A stretch of 64,000 nucleotides of DNA from Dinoroseobacter sp034111085 (GCA_034111085.1 JAWUXZ010000034.1:186001-250000); one strand, 5' to 3'. Positions 9,008 through 18,547 are shown, numbered from the stretch's first letter. Notes: generated by a model not told the origin, from the letters alone. Made by a program: numbers and translations.

Positions 9008-9087
9008 AGCACCTGCTGGCGATTTGGCCGACACATAAACCCAAGTGGTCGATAGACCTTTCTTTTCGCACAAGGACGACACCGCCC

Positions 9088-10521
9088 GTGTCCAGCACTG
9101 ATCCCGCCCCGCAAAGTCTTTACGCCGCGCGCGAGCCAATTTTCCCCAAGCGCGTTTCTGGCCCGTTCCGCAACTTTAAGTGGTGGATCATGGCCGTGAC
9201 GTTGGGCATCTATTATCTGACGCCGTGGATCAGGTGGGACCGCGGCCCGATCCTGCCGGATCAAGCCGTCCTGGTGGATATTGCCAACCGCCGCTTCTTC
9301 TTTTTCATGATCGAGATTTGGCCGTACGAGTTCTATTTCGTCGCGGGCCTTCTGATCATGGCGGGGCTTGGGCTGTTCTTATTCACCTCGGCGCTCGGCC
9401 GGGTCTGGTGCGGCTATGCCTGCCCGCAAACTGTGTGGACGGACCTTTTCATCCTCGTGGAGCGCTGGATTGAGGGCGACCGCAACAACCGCCTTCGCAT
9501 CCAACGCGCACCATGGTCGGCCAAAAAGGTGCGGTTGCGCGTGACCAAATGGGTGTCATGGACCCTGATCGCCATCGCCACGGGCGGCGCTTGGGTGTTC
9601 TACTTCACCGACGCGCCTGCGCTTTTGTGGGATCTTCTGACCTTCTCGGCCCATCCGATTGCCTATACGACGATCCTCATTCTGACCGCGACGACGCTGC
9701 TGTTTGGCGGTTTCGCGCGTGAACAGGTGTGCATCTATATGTGCCCTTGGCCGCGTATTCAGGCGGCGATGATGGACGAAGACACGATCACCATTGGCTA
9801 CCGCGAGTGGCGGGGCGAGCCGCGCAGGCACTCAGATGAAATAAGCGCAGAGACACCGCAAGGCGACTGCATTGACTGCATGGCGTGTGTGAATGTGTGC
9901 CCAATGGGGATCGATATCCGCGACGGCCAGCAGATGGAATGCATCACCTGCGGTCTGTGCATTGATGCCTGCGATGACATTATGGGCAAGATCGGCAAGC
10001 CGCGCGGCCTGATCGACTATCTCGCGCTGTCCGACGAGCAGGCCGAGCGCACGGGCACGCCTGTCAAATCAGTCTGGAAGCATATCCTGCGCCCTCGGAC
10101 GATCATGTATACGGTGCTTTGGGCCGGGGTCGGGATTGCGCTTGTTGTGGCGTTGTTCCTGCGATCTGAGATCGACATTACCGTCTCGCCGATCCGTAAC
10201 CCGCAATTTGTAACCATGTCGGATGGCACGATCCGCAACACCTATGACATGCGGCTGCGCAATAAGCTGGGATCGGACGAGGTGTTCTATATCTCGCTGA
10301 GCTCTGAGGCTGAGTTTAGCGTGTCTCTGGAAGGGGCGGGCGGTCTGTCGGTCACAGTCCCTGCCGACAGCATCTATCTGCAGCGCGTTTACGTGATGTC
10401 TGCGCCCGGCACTGACGCGGCTGCATCTGAGCGCACGCCCTTCCGCTTCTGGGTCAACCATCTGGGCAGCAGCGAGCGCGCTTTCAAAGATACCATCTTC
10501 AACGGATCAGGAACGGAATAG
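9088..10521 (+). CDS. ccoG: cbb3 oxidase assembly ferredoxin CcoG (FixG/RdxA)
   Basis: 477-aa membrane iron-sulfur protein. CcoG reduces Cu(II) in the cytoplasm for CuB-site assembly in cbb3 oxidase. It has five hydrophobic segments with CGYACPQ and CIYMCPWPR motifs. A double ferredoxin-type domain follows (CIDCMACVNVCPMG and CITCGLCIDACDD), then a C-terminal periplasmic immunoglobulin-like domain. The start is GTG 9088; no earlier ATG is in frame. An AAGGAC-like stretch (9072-9077) is the probable ribosome site. ccoH follows after 3 bases. Confidence 0.96.
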   Translation: MSSTDPAPQSLYAAREPIFPKRVSGPFRNFKWWIMAVTLGIYYLTPWIRWDRGPILPDQAVLVDIANRRFFFFMIEIWPYEFYFVAGLLIMAGLGLFLFTSALGRVWCGYACPQTVWTDLFILVERWIEGDRNNRLRIQRAPWSAKKVRLRVTKWVSWTLIAIATGGAWVFYFTDAPALLWDLLTFSAHPIAYTTILILTATTLLFGGFAREQVCIYMCPWPRIQAAMMDEDTITIGYREWRGEPRRHSDEISAETPQGDCIDCMACVNVCPMGIDIRDGQQMECITCGLCIDACDDIMGKIGKPRGLIDYLALSDEQAERTGTPVKSVWKHILRPRTIMYTVLWAGVGIALVVALFLRSEIDITVSPIRNPQFVTMSDGTIRNTYDMRLRNKLGSDEVFYISLSSEAEFSVSLEGAGGLSVTVPADSIYLQRVYVMSAPGTDAAASERTPFRFWVNHLGSSERAFKDTIFNGSGTE

Positions 10522-10524
10522 ACC

Positions 10525-11010
10525 ATGCCCGACATCTCGACCGAGACGAAACCCGAAGGCCGTCCGCTGACCGGCCGCATGGTCCTTATGATCCTTCTGG
10601 GCGCATTCGGGGTAATCCTCGCGGCCAATCTGACGCTAGCGTTTTCCGCCATAGGCACGTTTCCGGGACTGGAGACCAAACATCCTTACGTCGTCAGCCA
10701 GAACTTCGACCGCGACCGCGCCGCACAACTGGCTTTGGGCTGGGACGTGCGCGCGACGGTACAAGGCGGCGAGTTGCGCCTGTCGATCAAGGACACGTAT
10801 GGCAACGCGGTGCAGCCTGAACTGGCAAACGCAACGCTGGGGCGCGCGACCCATGTGCAGGATGACCAAACGCCTGATTTCCGGTGGGAAGGCGGGTCGT
10901 TTTTGGCCCCGGTTGATCTGGCACCGGGCAATTGGAACTTGCGCCTTGCAGCGGTTGCCGCGGACGGAACGCCGTTTCGCCAGCGCATCGTGATCTACGT
11001 AGCACCGTAG
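10525..11010 (+). CDS. ccoH: cbb3 oxidase assembly protein CcoH (FixH)
   Basis: 161-aa protein with one membrane segment (about residues 17-41) and a periplasmic beta-rich domain, the FixH/CcoH pattern. CcoH is a late assembly factor that stays with the cbb3 complex. Recognisable family features are the hydrophobic anchor followed by YVVSQNFDRDRA. It sits between ccoG (3 bases) and ccoI (8 bases) in the expected order. Confidence 0.92.
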   Translation: MPDISTETKPEGRPLTGRMVLMILLGAFGVILAANLTLAFSAIGTFPGLETKHPYVVSQNFDRDRAAQLALGWDVRATVQGGELRLSIKDTYGNAVQPELANATLGRATHVQDDQTPDFRWEGGSFLAPVDLAPGNWNLRLAAVAADGTPFRQRIVIYVAP

Positions 11011-11018
11011 CAGCGCGT

Positions 11019-13193
11019 ATGTCCGTGACCGCCACAGCCTCTGCCTGTCCGGCTTGCGCTGCTGCTCCGGCAGCCGAGGCAATTGCTGAGGCTGCGGGCC
11101 ATGGCGATCACCTGATCTCGCTGCCCGGCATTCACTGCGCCTTGTGCATCTCAAGTGTCGAGAAAGGCTTGCAGGCGGTGCCCGGCGTACGGTCCGCGCG
11201 CGTTAACCTGACCTTGAAGCGGGCGACGGTGGACGCCGATACGGGAGTTGAGACCGCTGATTTGATAGCGCGTTTGGACCGTCTGGGGTTTGAAGCCTAC
11301 GAGCTGGATCCGGGCCAGTTGACCCAAGGTGACGCCGACAAGCAGGCGCGCGATCTGCTGATGCGGATGGGCGTTGCCGGCTTTGGTATGATGAATGTCA
11401 TGCTGTTGTCGGTCGCTGTATGGTCAGGGGCCGAGGACGCCACCCGCGATATGTTCCACTGGATATCTGCGATGATTGCGTTGCCAATTATTGCGTTCTC
11501 CGGCCAGCCGTTTTTCGTGAACGCATGGGCGGCCCTTAGGGCGGGGCGGCTGAATATGGATGTGCCGATCTCGCTGGCGATTTTGCTGGCGGCGGGCATG
11601 TCGCTGTATGAGACCGCCAATTCTGGCGAACATGCCTATTTCGATGCCGCCATATCGTTGACGTTTTTCTTGCTGGCGGGACGCTACCTTGATTTTCGCA
11701 CGCGCGCCTCGGCCCGATCTGCAGCGCAGGAACTTGCCGCGATGGAAGTGCCGCGCGCCCAAAAGCTGATCGGTGGGGCGGAAGTGACGGTGCCTGTTGG
11801 CGAGCTGGCCGTGGGCGATCTGATCCGGATTTTGCCGGGCACGCGCGTGCCTGCCGACGGCGTGATCGAGACCGGGCGTTCAGAGCTGGACCGCGCCTTA
11901 TTGACCGGCGAGACGCTGCCCGTGCTGGCAGAACCCGGCACATTGGTGAACGCGGGCGAGGTGAATTTGACCGGCGTTTTATGCGTGCGCGTGACGGCGG
12001 CGGGGCGCGACACGGCGCTGCACCGCATGGCCGATCTGGTTGCGGTCGCGGAAAATGCACGGACGCGCTACACCTCGCTCGCTGACAAAGCGGCGGGGCT
12101 TTATGCGCCCGGCGTGCATATCATGGCGCTGTTCGCCGCTGTGGGCTGGTACATCTATACTTTGGATTTGCGTATCGCGCTGAATATCGCGTCGGCCGTT
12201 TTGATTATTACCTGCCCTTGCGCGCTGGGTCTTGCAGTGCCTGCGGTTGTGACGGCTGCCTCTGGGCGCTTGTTCCGCAAAGGATTGCTGATCAAGGATG
12301 GCACAGCACTAGAGCGGTTGGCCGAAGTCGATACTGTGGTCTTTGACAAGACCGGGACGCTGACTTTGGGCATGCCGGAATTGCAGGATGTCAGCGGGTT
12401 TGGCGAGGCCGACTTGCAGGTCGCGATGGGTCTGGCAAGTGGGTCGGCTCATCCCTTGGCGAAAGCGCTTTATGCGGCGGGCGAGCGTCATGGTAGCGTT
12501 GCAGTGGCGCTGACAGATGTGGCCGAAGTTCCGGGCTACGGGGTTGAGGCGCAGCTGAATGGTGGGCGCGTGCGCCTTGGACGAGCCGCTTGGGTCGGGG
12601 CCGAGGCTGGAGACGAGACCGCGACATGGTTGTCGATTGAGGGCAACGCGCCAGTGGAATTTCGGTTCTCGGACCGCTTGCGTCCCGGTGCAGTGCAAGC
12701 GGTGGCTGACTTGCAGGCAAAGGGGCTTCGCGTCTTGTTGCTGTCTGGTGATACCGCGCCTGCGGTTGCCGCCGTTGCTTTGCAGCTTGGAATAACCGAG
12801 GCGACTGGCAACTGCCTTCCCGAAGACAAAGCCGCAAGAATTGCCGAGATGACGCAAGCAGGCGCGCGTGTGTTGATGGTTGGCGACGGGTTGAACGATA
12901 CGGCGGCGCTGACGGCTGCGCATGTGTCGATCTCGCCAGCCTCGGCGCTTGATGCAGCAAGGGTGGCCTCAGACATTGTGTTTTTGGGCCAAGACCTGTC
13001 GCCGCTGGGCGACGCGTTGGTAACTTCGCGCAAATCCATCAAACGCATCCGCGAGAATTTCACGATTTCCACCATATACAATCTGCTTGCGGTGCCGCTG
13101 GCGATTGCTGGTTTCGCGACCCCGCTGATTGCGGCGCTTGCGATGTCCACGTCTTCGATTACCGTGGGCCTGAACTCGATCCGTTTAAGGTAG
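11019..13193 (+). CDS. ccoI: Copper-exporting P-type ATPase for cbb3 assembly
   Basis: 724-aa CopA2/FixI-type P1B ATPase that moves Cu(I) to the periplasm for CuB insertion. Near the N-terminus are CPACAAAP and a heavy-metal domain with HCALCISSVEKGL. Six to eight membrane segments follow, including the metal site CPCALG. The phosphorylation motif DKTGTLTLG and hinge GDGLNDTAAL are intact, and SAHPLAKAL carries the HP nucleotide-site motif. ATG 11019 was chosen over 10932, which overlaps ccoH by 79 bases. ccoS follows after 5 bases. Confidence 0.96.
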   Translation: MSVTATASACPACAAAPAAEAIAEAAGHGDHLISLPGIHCALCISSVEKGLQAVPGVRSARVNLTLKRATVDADTGVETADLIARLDRLGFEAYELDPGQLTQGDADKQARDLLMRMGVAGFGMMNVMLLSVAVWSGAEDATRDMFHWISAMIALPIIAFSGQPFFVNAWAALRAGRLNMDVPISLAILLAAGMSLYETANSGEHAYFDAAISLTFFLLAGRYLDFRTRASARSAAQELAAMEVPRAQKLIGGAEVTVPVGELAVGDLIRILPGTRVPADGVIETGRSELDRALLTGETLPVLAEPGTLVNAGEVNLTGVLCVRVTAAGRDTALHRMADLVAVAENARTRYTSLADKAAGLYAPGVHIMALFAAVGWYIYTLDLRIALNIASAVLIITCPCALGLAVPAVVTAASGRLFRKGLLIKDGTALERLAEVDTVVFDKTGTLTLGMPELQDVSGFGEADLQVAMGLASGSAHPLAKALYAAGERHGSVAVALTDVAEVPGYGVEAQLNGGRVRLGRAAWVGAEAGDETATWLSIEGNAPVEFRFSDRLRPGAVQAVADLQAKGLRVLLLSGDTAPAVAAVALQLGITEATGNCLPEDKAARIAEMTQAGARVLMVGDGLNDTAALTAAHVSISPASALDAARVASDIVFLGQDLSPLGDALVTSRKSIKRIRENFTISTIYNLLAVPLAIAGFATPLIAALAMSTSSITVGLNSIRLR

Positions 13194-13198
13194 GCCCT

Positions 13199-13357
13199 AT
13201 GGATATCCTCAGCTATCTGATTCCGATCTCGCTGGTGCTTGGCGGGCTTGGCCTCGCGGCGTTCTTCTGGACACTGAAGAACAAGCAATATGACGACCCC
13301 AAGGGGGACGCCAATCGTATCTTAACTACAGATTACGACGATAAACCAAAGCCCTAG
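13199..13357 (+). CDS. ccoS: cbb3 oxidase maturation protein CcoS
   Basis: 52-aa peptide starting MDILSYLIPISLVLGGLG. One membrane segment (about residues 6-26) is followed by the family tail KNKQYDDPKGDANRIL, which is diagnostic for CcoS/FixS. CcoS is needed for heme and copper insertion into CcoN. It begins 5 bases after ccoI. Its stop (TAG 13355-13357) shares bases with the stop of the convergent carboxypeptidase gene through the palindrome CTAG. Confidence 0.93.
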   Translation: MDILSYLIPISLVLGGLGLAAFFWTLKNKQYDDPKGDANRILTTDYDDKPKP

Positions 13358-14820
13358 CCCTGATTGGGCGAGACCGGATCGCAGTCAATCGATTGCGCGC
13401 GTAGGCGGCGGCAGGTCATCTCGGCCCGGCTTTGCGATAGGCCTGAGAACGCGGCCTCAAACTGTCCGCTGCGGCGCTCTATCTGGCGTTCGGCCACGCT
13501 TAGCATCGACATTTCGCGGATCGCCACTTGCAGCAGCTTATGTTCGGCCTCGCGTTGGGTGTTGTAGGCCCCGACGATCACGCGCCATGTGCCCTCGGCT
13601 GGGCTGGTATCGCGGGTGATGATCCGGGGCGCTGGCGGTTCCAGCGGTGTGACAGAAACAAAGCGCGGCCCGGCAGGCTCAACCTCGCCTTGGCCTTCGG
13701 TCGGATCGGTGGAGGTGGATATCGTCACATCCAGATCCAGCGTATTGGCCACAGGCGCGCTTGGCTCGGGATCGGCATGGGCAATTTCGCGCGGGGCAGG
13801 GCGGATCGTAGGATCAGGGGCTGAGGCGACTTCTGCCACCTCGGGCTGCACCTCGGCCAGTGCGTTTGCGACACCTTCGGCAATCGCAATCATCTCGGCG
13901 GGATCTGCCCGATTTGGACGCGGCATAGGGCGCAGGGACCGGCTGACTGCAAGAGGGCCGCGCGGTTCGGTATAACTTGGCAAATCGGGGGCACGTATTG
14001 TCGCACCGCGTGGGGCGCGATCAAAGCCCATATCGAGCAACTCTATCACCCGCGCATTGCGTGTCGCACCCGAGCGTCCGCCAAATACGGTTGCAATGAC
14101 CCGGACACCGCCGCGCTCGGCAGAGGCCACAAGGTTCCAACCCGCCGCACGCGTGTAGCCCGTTTTGATGCCATCGGCCCCACGATAAGCGTTCAGGACC
14201 CTGCGGTTGGTGTTGCGCACCTGGCCCATGCTGGTGTCGGTCGCCAGACGTGAGAACAGATTGTAAAATTGGGGGTAATCGTAATGAATTCGCCGCCCCA
14301 TCGTCGTCATATCGCGGGCGGTGGACAGGTGTCCGCTTGCGGTCAGCCCATGGGCATTGCGGAAATTCGTGCGCGTCATGCCGAGGGCGATTGCGGTGCG
14401 GTTCATGCGGCGGGTGAAGGCGGCTTCCGAGCCGGAGATCGCCTCGCCAATCGCGGTGGCCGCATCATTGGCGGATTTCACGGCAGAGGCGCGGATCAGG
14501 TAGCGCAGCGCGATGCGTTGGCCCGAGCGCAGGCCGAGCTTGGACGGAGGCTCGTTCGCGGCATTCTGCGAAACGCGCACACGGGTATCGAGGGTAATCT
14601 CGCCAAGACGGATCGCTTCGAACGCGACGTAGAGCGTCATCATTTTGGTCAGCGAGGCGGGATGCAGCCGGGCGTCGGCGTTGCGCGCATGCAGCACTTC
14701 ACCGGTGCGCGCATCAATGACCATCGCGGCATAGGGGGCGGCGTGACTGGGCGCACTCAGCACCAAGGATGCCAAAAGCATGCCAAATGCCATAAGCGCC
14801 GTGAACCGTGTCCGGATCAT
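13354..14820 (-). CDS. Penicillin-binding D-alanyl-D-alanine carboxypeptidase with C-terminal SPOR domain
   Basis: 488-aa exported serine peptidase of the S11 (DacA/DacF) family that trims the terminal D-Ala of peptidoglycan stem peptides. After a signal peptide (cleavage near SHAAPYA, about residue 26) come the three active-site motifs in order: SLTK, SAN and KTG. A long Pro/Glu/Ala-rich linker leads to a C-terminal SPOR domain (WRVIVGAYNTQREAEHKL), which binds denuded glycan at the division site. ATG 14820 was chosen because the longer frame to 15075 adds a non-conserved stretch before the signal peptide. Localisation to the septum is an inference from SPOR. Confidence 0.93.
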   Translation of the reverse strand: MIRTRFTALMAFGMLLASLVLSAPSHAAPYAAMVIDARTGEVLHARNADARLHPASLTKMMTLYVAFEAIRLGEITLDTRVRVSQNAANEPPSKLGLRSGQRIALRYLIRASAVKSANDAATAIGEAISGSEAAFTRRMNRTAIALGMTRTNFRNAHGLTASGHLSTARDMTTMGRRIHYDYPQFYNLFSRLATDTSMGQVRNTNRRVLNAYRGADGIKTGYTRAAGWNLVASAERGGVRVIATVFGGRSGATRNARVIELLDMGFDRAPRGATIRAPDLPSYTEPRGPLAVSRSLRPMPRPNRADPAEMIAIAEGVANALAEVQPEVAEVASAPDPTIRPAPREIAHADPEPSAPVANTLDLDVTISTSTDPTEGQGEVEPAGPRFVSVTPLEPPAPRIITRDTSPAEGTWRVIVGAYNTQREAEHKLLQVAIREMSMLSVAERQIERRSGQFEAAFSGLSQSRAEMTCRRLRAQSIDCDPVSPNQG

Positions 14821-15251
14821 TGCTGGTATTCCTAACTCTGCCTCGACGGATCCGTTTGCCGGTCCGATTTTTATAATTGTGGATAACTTAGCACATAAGA
14901 GCGCATCGGTGAATGCTGTAATCGCATAAGATGTTGGATTTCGACTAGTGCCGGGATGGCAGAAGATCTGGCCGGGCTGAGAGGGCGTCAATTTCGCGCA
15001 AACGAGGCGCGCTGATCGGCCCGAAGCTAGGCGAATCGTGCTTGGGTTAGCTGGAACAATTCTTGATTGTGCCAAAGAGTGTCGTCCACATTGAAGCCAA
15101 GCGTGTTAATTGCGCCGCCCAAATCAGGTCTCGCCTTGTCAGAGGGGGCGATTCCGGGGCATTGGACGACCTCCCCCTCTTTTCAGATCGCCTGAGGGGC
15201 TTATATTGATAACTCGTTCCTACCGGACCCCAAGCCCAAACACTGGATGAC
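14821..15251. other. Intergenic region between divergent dac and clpS genes
   Basis: 431 bases without a supported gene. The dac-proximal part is A/T-rich (around 14866-14890, with TTTTTATAATTGTGGATAACTT read on the plus strand) and probably holds the dac promoter. The part near 15180-15250 should hold the clpS promoter. The only open frames here are antisense or short and unlike coding sequence. I see no clear palindromic operator or terminator. Confidence 0.5.
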
Positions 15252-15632
15252 ATGACCCCGATGGCCTTCGATATGACGCCTCCGACCCTTGATGGACCGT
15301 ATATGGCAAAGCCGCCCGCTGGCCCTGATGGTCCACAGGACGAAACTGTTGTCATTGCTGAACCCAAAGCCAAGACCGAAAAGCCGCCGCTGTATAAGGT
15401 GATGCTGTTGAACGACGACTATACGCCGATGGAATTTGTCGTGCTGGTGCTCGAGCGGTTCTTTGGCATTAACAACGCACAATCTGTGGATTTGATGCTG
15501 ACGGTGCATAAAAAAGGCCTCGCCGTGGTTGGGGTGTTTTCTTACGAGATTGCCGAGACGAAAGTGACACAAGTTATGGATTTTGCGCGCCGTCATCAGC
15601 ATCCGCTGCAATGCACGATGGAAAAAGAGTGA
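15252..15632 (+). CDS. clpS: ATP-dependent Clp protease adaptor ClpS
   Basis: 126-aa N-end-rule adaptor that binds destabilising N-terminal residues and delivers substrates to ClpA. The diagnostic core is present: YKVMLLNDDYTPMEFVV, then VHKKGLAVVGVFSYEIAETKV, and HPLQCTMEKE at the end. Asn/Asp of LNDDYTP and the following Met form the substrate pocket in the family. The first 45 residues are a variable, disordered-looking extension. The exact start (15252, 15261 or 15303) is uncertain, since none has a good ribosome site. Confidence 0.95.
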   Translation: MTPMAFDMTPPTLDGPYMAKPPAGPDGPQDETVVIAEPKAKTEKPPLYKVMLLNDDYTPMEFVVLVLERFFGINNAQSVDLMLTVHKKGLAVVGVFSYEIAETKVTQVMDFARRHQHPLQCTMEKE

Positions 15633-15666
15633 GCGCGCGCGCCCGCTTTTTGCCGATGATCCAGAT

Positions 15667-16662
15667 ATGACCTACGCCCGAATAGAAGCCGCCCTGCGAG
15701 ACGGCGATGTGGAACTGCCTGCTGAGGGTCGGTTGCTGGTGCTGCGCGCTGATCCTGAGATGGCGCGTGTTTTGCCGGTTGAGCGTTGCGATGTGGTTCA
15801 TGGATTTTCGACTGATCATGCGGCTTGGGCCTCGGCTGGGGCTGCAATGATGGATACGCCGGGTGAGGGGTATGGCGCAGCACTCGTGGCCTGCCCGCGT
15901 GGGCGCGATCATGCACGCCGCTTGGTGGCCGAAGCGTTGAATGCGCTGGTGCCGGGTGGTTTGCTGCTTGTGGATGGGCAGAAGACCGACGGGATTGAGC
16001 CGCTCTTGAAGGCTTTGAAGGCCAGCTTGACCGGTATTGAGGTGATGTCGAAAGCCCATGGCAAGCTGATCTGGCTGACCCGCCCTGACCCGCTCCCTGT
16101 CGAGATTGCAGCTTGGGCCATGCTTGCCCCGACTGCACCGGATGGCTGGGTGACTGCGCCGGGCGTATTTTCATCCGAAGCGATTGACGCGGGCTCGGCG
16201 CTGTTGGCGCAGAACTTGCCGAAGCTGAAGGGCCGCGTTTGTGATCTTGGCGCGGGCTGGGGGTATCTGTCGCGCGCAATGCTTGAGGTGCCCAAACTTG
16301 CCAGTCTCGCTCTGGTAGAGGCCGAGCGCGCCGCACTTGAGGCTGCACGGACAAACATTACCGACCCTCGGGCAACGTTCCATTGGGCCGATGCCCGCAC
16401 GTTTGGCGCGCCGCAGAGTTACGATTTCGTTGTCACCAATCCGCCCTTCCACACTGGTCGCGCGGCTGAGCCGTCGCTGGGTCAAGCGTTCCTTGCGCGC
16501 GGTGGTGCTCTGCTGAAGCGCTCTGGTACGCTCGCCCTTGTGGCGAACAGGCACTTGCCATACGAGCGCGTGCTCAGCGAACAGTTTGCCGATGTGCAGA
16601 CGGTGGCGCTGAGCGCTGGCTATAAGGTGATCCACGCAACCCGACCGCGTCAGTCCCGCTGA
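15667..16662 (+). CDS. rsmC: 16S rRNA (guanine-N2) methyltransferase, RsmC-like
   Basis: 331-aa class I methyltransferase. The C-terminal half has the SAM motif VCDLGAGWGYLSRAML and the N2-guanine catalytic motif VTNPPFHTG, typical of RsmC/RlmG enzymes. The N-terminal half is a degenerate methyltransferase-like domain, as in RsmC. ATG 15667 was chosen over the codon at 15583, which lies inside clpS. RsmC methylates G1207 of 16S rRNA in E. coli; the exact target here is inferred. The gap to clpS is 34 bases. Confidence 0.87.
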   Translation: MTYARIEAALRDGDVELPAEGRLLVLRADPEMARVLPVERCDVVHGFSTDHAAWASAGAAMMDTPGEGYGAALVACPRGRDHARRLVAEALNALVPGGLLLVDGQKTDGIEPLLKALKASLTGIEVMSKAHGKLIWLTRPDPLPVEIAAWAMLAPTAPDGWVTAPGVFSSEAIDAGSALLAQNLPKLKGRVCDLGAGWGYLSRAMLEVPKLASLALVEAERAALEAARTNITDPRATFHWADARTFGAPQSYDFVVTNPPFHTGRAAEPSLGQAFLARGGALLKRSGTLALVANRHLPYERVLSEQFADVQTVALSAGYKVIHATRPRQSR

Positions 16663-16684
16663 CGTCTCTGACGGAGCATCCCGC

Positions 16685-17497
16685 ATGTCCTTTTCTATTG
16701 CAGGCAAGACCGCCATCGTGACCGGAGCCGCCAATGGCGTCGGGCTCGCCATTGCGCGCCACTTCGTCGATCAAGGTGCGAATGTGATGTTTGCGGATCG
16801 CGACGACGTTCGCCTTGAGGCTGAATGTGGCAATGCAAGTTCGGAGGAGGGCGGCCATGTGCGCCACTTTTCAGGCGATTTGCGCGAGCGGCTGACATTG
16901 GCGAACCTGCTATCAGCGACGTTGGATGCCTTTGATCGCGTGGATATTTTGGTGAACGCATCGCGGCAGGTGATGGTGTCAGATGCGCTCAGCCCCGAGG
17001 ATGACAATGTCGAAGCGATGTTGGCGCAAAACCTGATCCCAGCGCTGCGGCTGAGCCAATTGGTTGCCAAGCGGATGATCAAGCAGGCTGGTGCTGATGG
17101 GCGCGAGGGCGGGCAGGTCGGCTCGATTGTTAACCTTAGCTCCATTGCCGCGCGGCGCACGCATGCGGATTTGTTGGGCTATTCGGTAGCCTCGGCAGCA
17201 CTTGATCAGATGACGCGCTCGTTCGCGGTCGCTTTGGCCGAGCAGCGCATCCGGGTGAACGCCGTCGCCTTCGGCAGCGTGATGTCCAATTCGTTGAAGG
17301 AGACATTGAAGGATCAGGCCGGGTTGCGATCCGAGATTCTGGATTGCACGCCGATGGCACGGATCGCGTCGCCGGCCGAAGTTGCCGATGCGGTGCAGTA
17401 TCTCGCCTCCGAAGGGTCGGGGTTTGTGACGGGGCAGGTGATTACCATCGATGGTGGGCGCACGTTGGTCGATCCAGTGACCGCCCCCGCACACTAA
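16685..17497 (+). CDS. Short-chain dehydrogenase/reductase family protein without catalytic lysine
   Basis: 270-aa Rossmann protein. The nucleotide-binding motif TGAANGVG (about residues 14-21) is intact, as are VNLSS (catalytic Ser region) and the C-terminal GQVITIDGG. The active-site stretch reads GYSVASAALDQ: Tyr166 is present, but the YxxxK lysine is Ser170 (TCG at 17192-17194). The NNAG motif is changed too (VNASR). It may therefore have lost dehydrogenase activity or have an altered one. A good ribosome site (ACGGAG, 16671-16676) precedes ATG 16685. It lies between rsmC and hemF; substrate unknown. Confidence 0.85.
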   Translation: MSFSIAGKTAIVTGAANGVGLAIARHFVDQGANVMFADRDDVRLEAECGNASSEEGGHVRHFSGDLRERLTLANLLSATLDAFDRVDILVNASRQVMVSDALSPEDDNVEAMLAQNLIPALRLSQLVAKRMIKQAGADGREGGQVGSIVNLSSIAARRTHADLLGYSVASAALDQMTRSFAVALAEQRIRVNAVAFGSVMSNSLKETLKDQAGLRSEILDCTPMARIASPAEVADAVQYLASEGSGFVTGQVITIDGGRTLVDPVTAPAH

Positions 17498-17575
17498 ATC
17501 ACACATACGAAGTGTCATTTTTTCTGGCACTCTGACCCCTGTTTGGTAGTCTCGACACCTCTAATGGAGACTGTG

Positions 17576-18469
17576 ATGACCGCTCAATTCGACGATAAGA
17601 AAACCCGTGCCAGTGGCTGGTTCCGGCAGCTGCGTGACGAAATTGTCGCCGCATTTGAAGGGTTGGAAGACACCCAGACCGAAGGTCCGTTTGCCGATCT
17701 GCCCGCGGGGCGGTTTGATGTCAGCGAGACAACCCGCTCCAGCGACGATGGGTCGGACGCGGGGGGCGGTTTGATGAGCGTCATGCGCGGTGGGCGTTTG
17801 TTCGAAAAGGTCGGCGTGAATATCTCGACCGTCTACGGAACCCTCGCGCCGCGCGCTGTGGCAGCAATGGCTGCGCGCAAAGACATCCCCGGCATGACCG
17901 AAGATCCGCGCTTCTGGGCGGCAGGAATTTCGTTGGTCGCCCATATGCGCAATCCGCATAGCCCGGCGGTCCATATGAACACACGCATGTTCTGGACGCC
18001 GCAAACCTGGTGGTTCGGGGGTGGATCGGACCTGAACCCGTGCCTGGAAAAAGCCGAGGATACGGCGTTTTTTCACAACGTTTTGAAAGACTACTGCGAT
18101 CGCCACGGTCCTGAGATCTATCCGCAATACAAGGCTTGGGCGGATGAGTATTTCTTTGTGCCGCACCGAGGTCGCGCGCGTGGTGTTGGCGGTATTTTCT
18201 ACGACGATCGCAATACCGGCGATTGGGAGGCGGATTTTGCGCTGACCCAAGATGTGGGGCGCGCGTTCCTGCCTGCGTTCGTTCCAGTGACCGAGAAGAA
18301 CCGGAACTTGCCATGGACGGATGCCGATAAAGAGGCGCAGCTTGTGCATCGCGGCCTCTATGCGGAATATAACCTCGTCTATGATCGCGGCACGAAGTTT
18401 GGGCTGGAGACCGGGCACAACGCCGATGCTGTACTGATGTCTCTGCCGCCTGAGGCGAAGTGGATTTAG
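17576..18469 (+). CDS. hemF: Oxygen-dependent coproporphyrinogen III oxidase
   Basis: 297-aa cytoplasmic enzyme doing the same step as HemN but with O2. Family signatures are clear: the stretch starting GVNISTVYGTL, then MNTRMFWTPQTWWFGGGSDLNP, and KAWADEYFFVPHRGRARGVGGIFYDD. Conserved acidic and His residues of the active site are in these segments. ATG 17576 follows GGAGA (17565-17569) and gives the normal length; the frame is open to 17543, but that extension is not conserved. It ends before a strong terminator (18507). Confidence 0.97.
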   Translation: MTAQFDDKKTRASGWFRQLRDEIVAAFEGLEDTQTEGPFADLPAGRFDVSETTRSSDDGSDAGGGLMSVMRGGRLFEKVGVNISTVYGTLAPRAVAAMAARKDIPGMTEDPRFWAAGISLVAHMRNPHSPAVHMNTRMFWTPQTWWFGGGSDLNPCLEKAEDTAFFHNVLKDYCDRHGPEIYPQYKAWADEYFFVPHRGRARGVGGIFYDDRNTGDWEADFALTQDVGRAFLPAFVPVTEKNRNLPWTDADKEAQLVHRGLYAEYNLVYDRGTKFGLETGHNADAVLMSLPPEAKWI

Positions 18470-18506
18470 GCAGCTTCGGATCGGATATTTGAAGAACAAT
18501 GAAACT

Positions 18507-18547
18507 AAAATGCGCCGTCTTTGATTGAAAAGCGGCGCATTTTTTTG
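18507..18547. terminator. Rho-independent terminator between hemF and hemE (probably two-way)
   Basis: AAAATGCGCCG (18507-18517) pairs perfectly over 11 bases with CGGCGCATTTT (18533-18543), with a 15-base loop and a T run to 18546. On the minus strand the same structure ends in an A/T-rich stretch, so it can also serve hemE, which ends 27 bases away. Confidence 0.9.

Noticed and set aside
12536..13288. Long minus-strand frame of 250 codons over ccoI
   Set aside because: It is antisense to a complete ATPase gene with intact motifs; G/C-rich third positions create such frames.
14269..14835. Plus-strand frame of 188 codons over the carboxypeptidase gene
   Set aside because: Antisense to a conserved S11 peptidase; the translation has no domain-like pattern.
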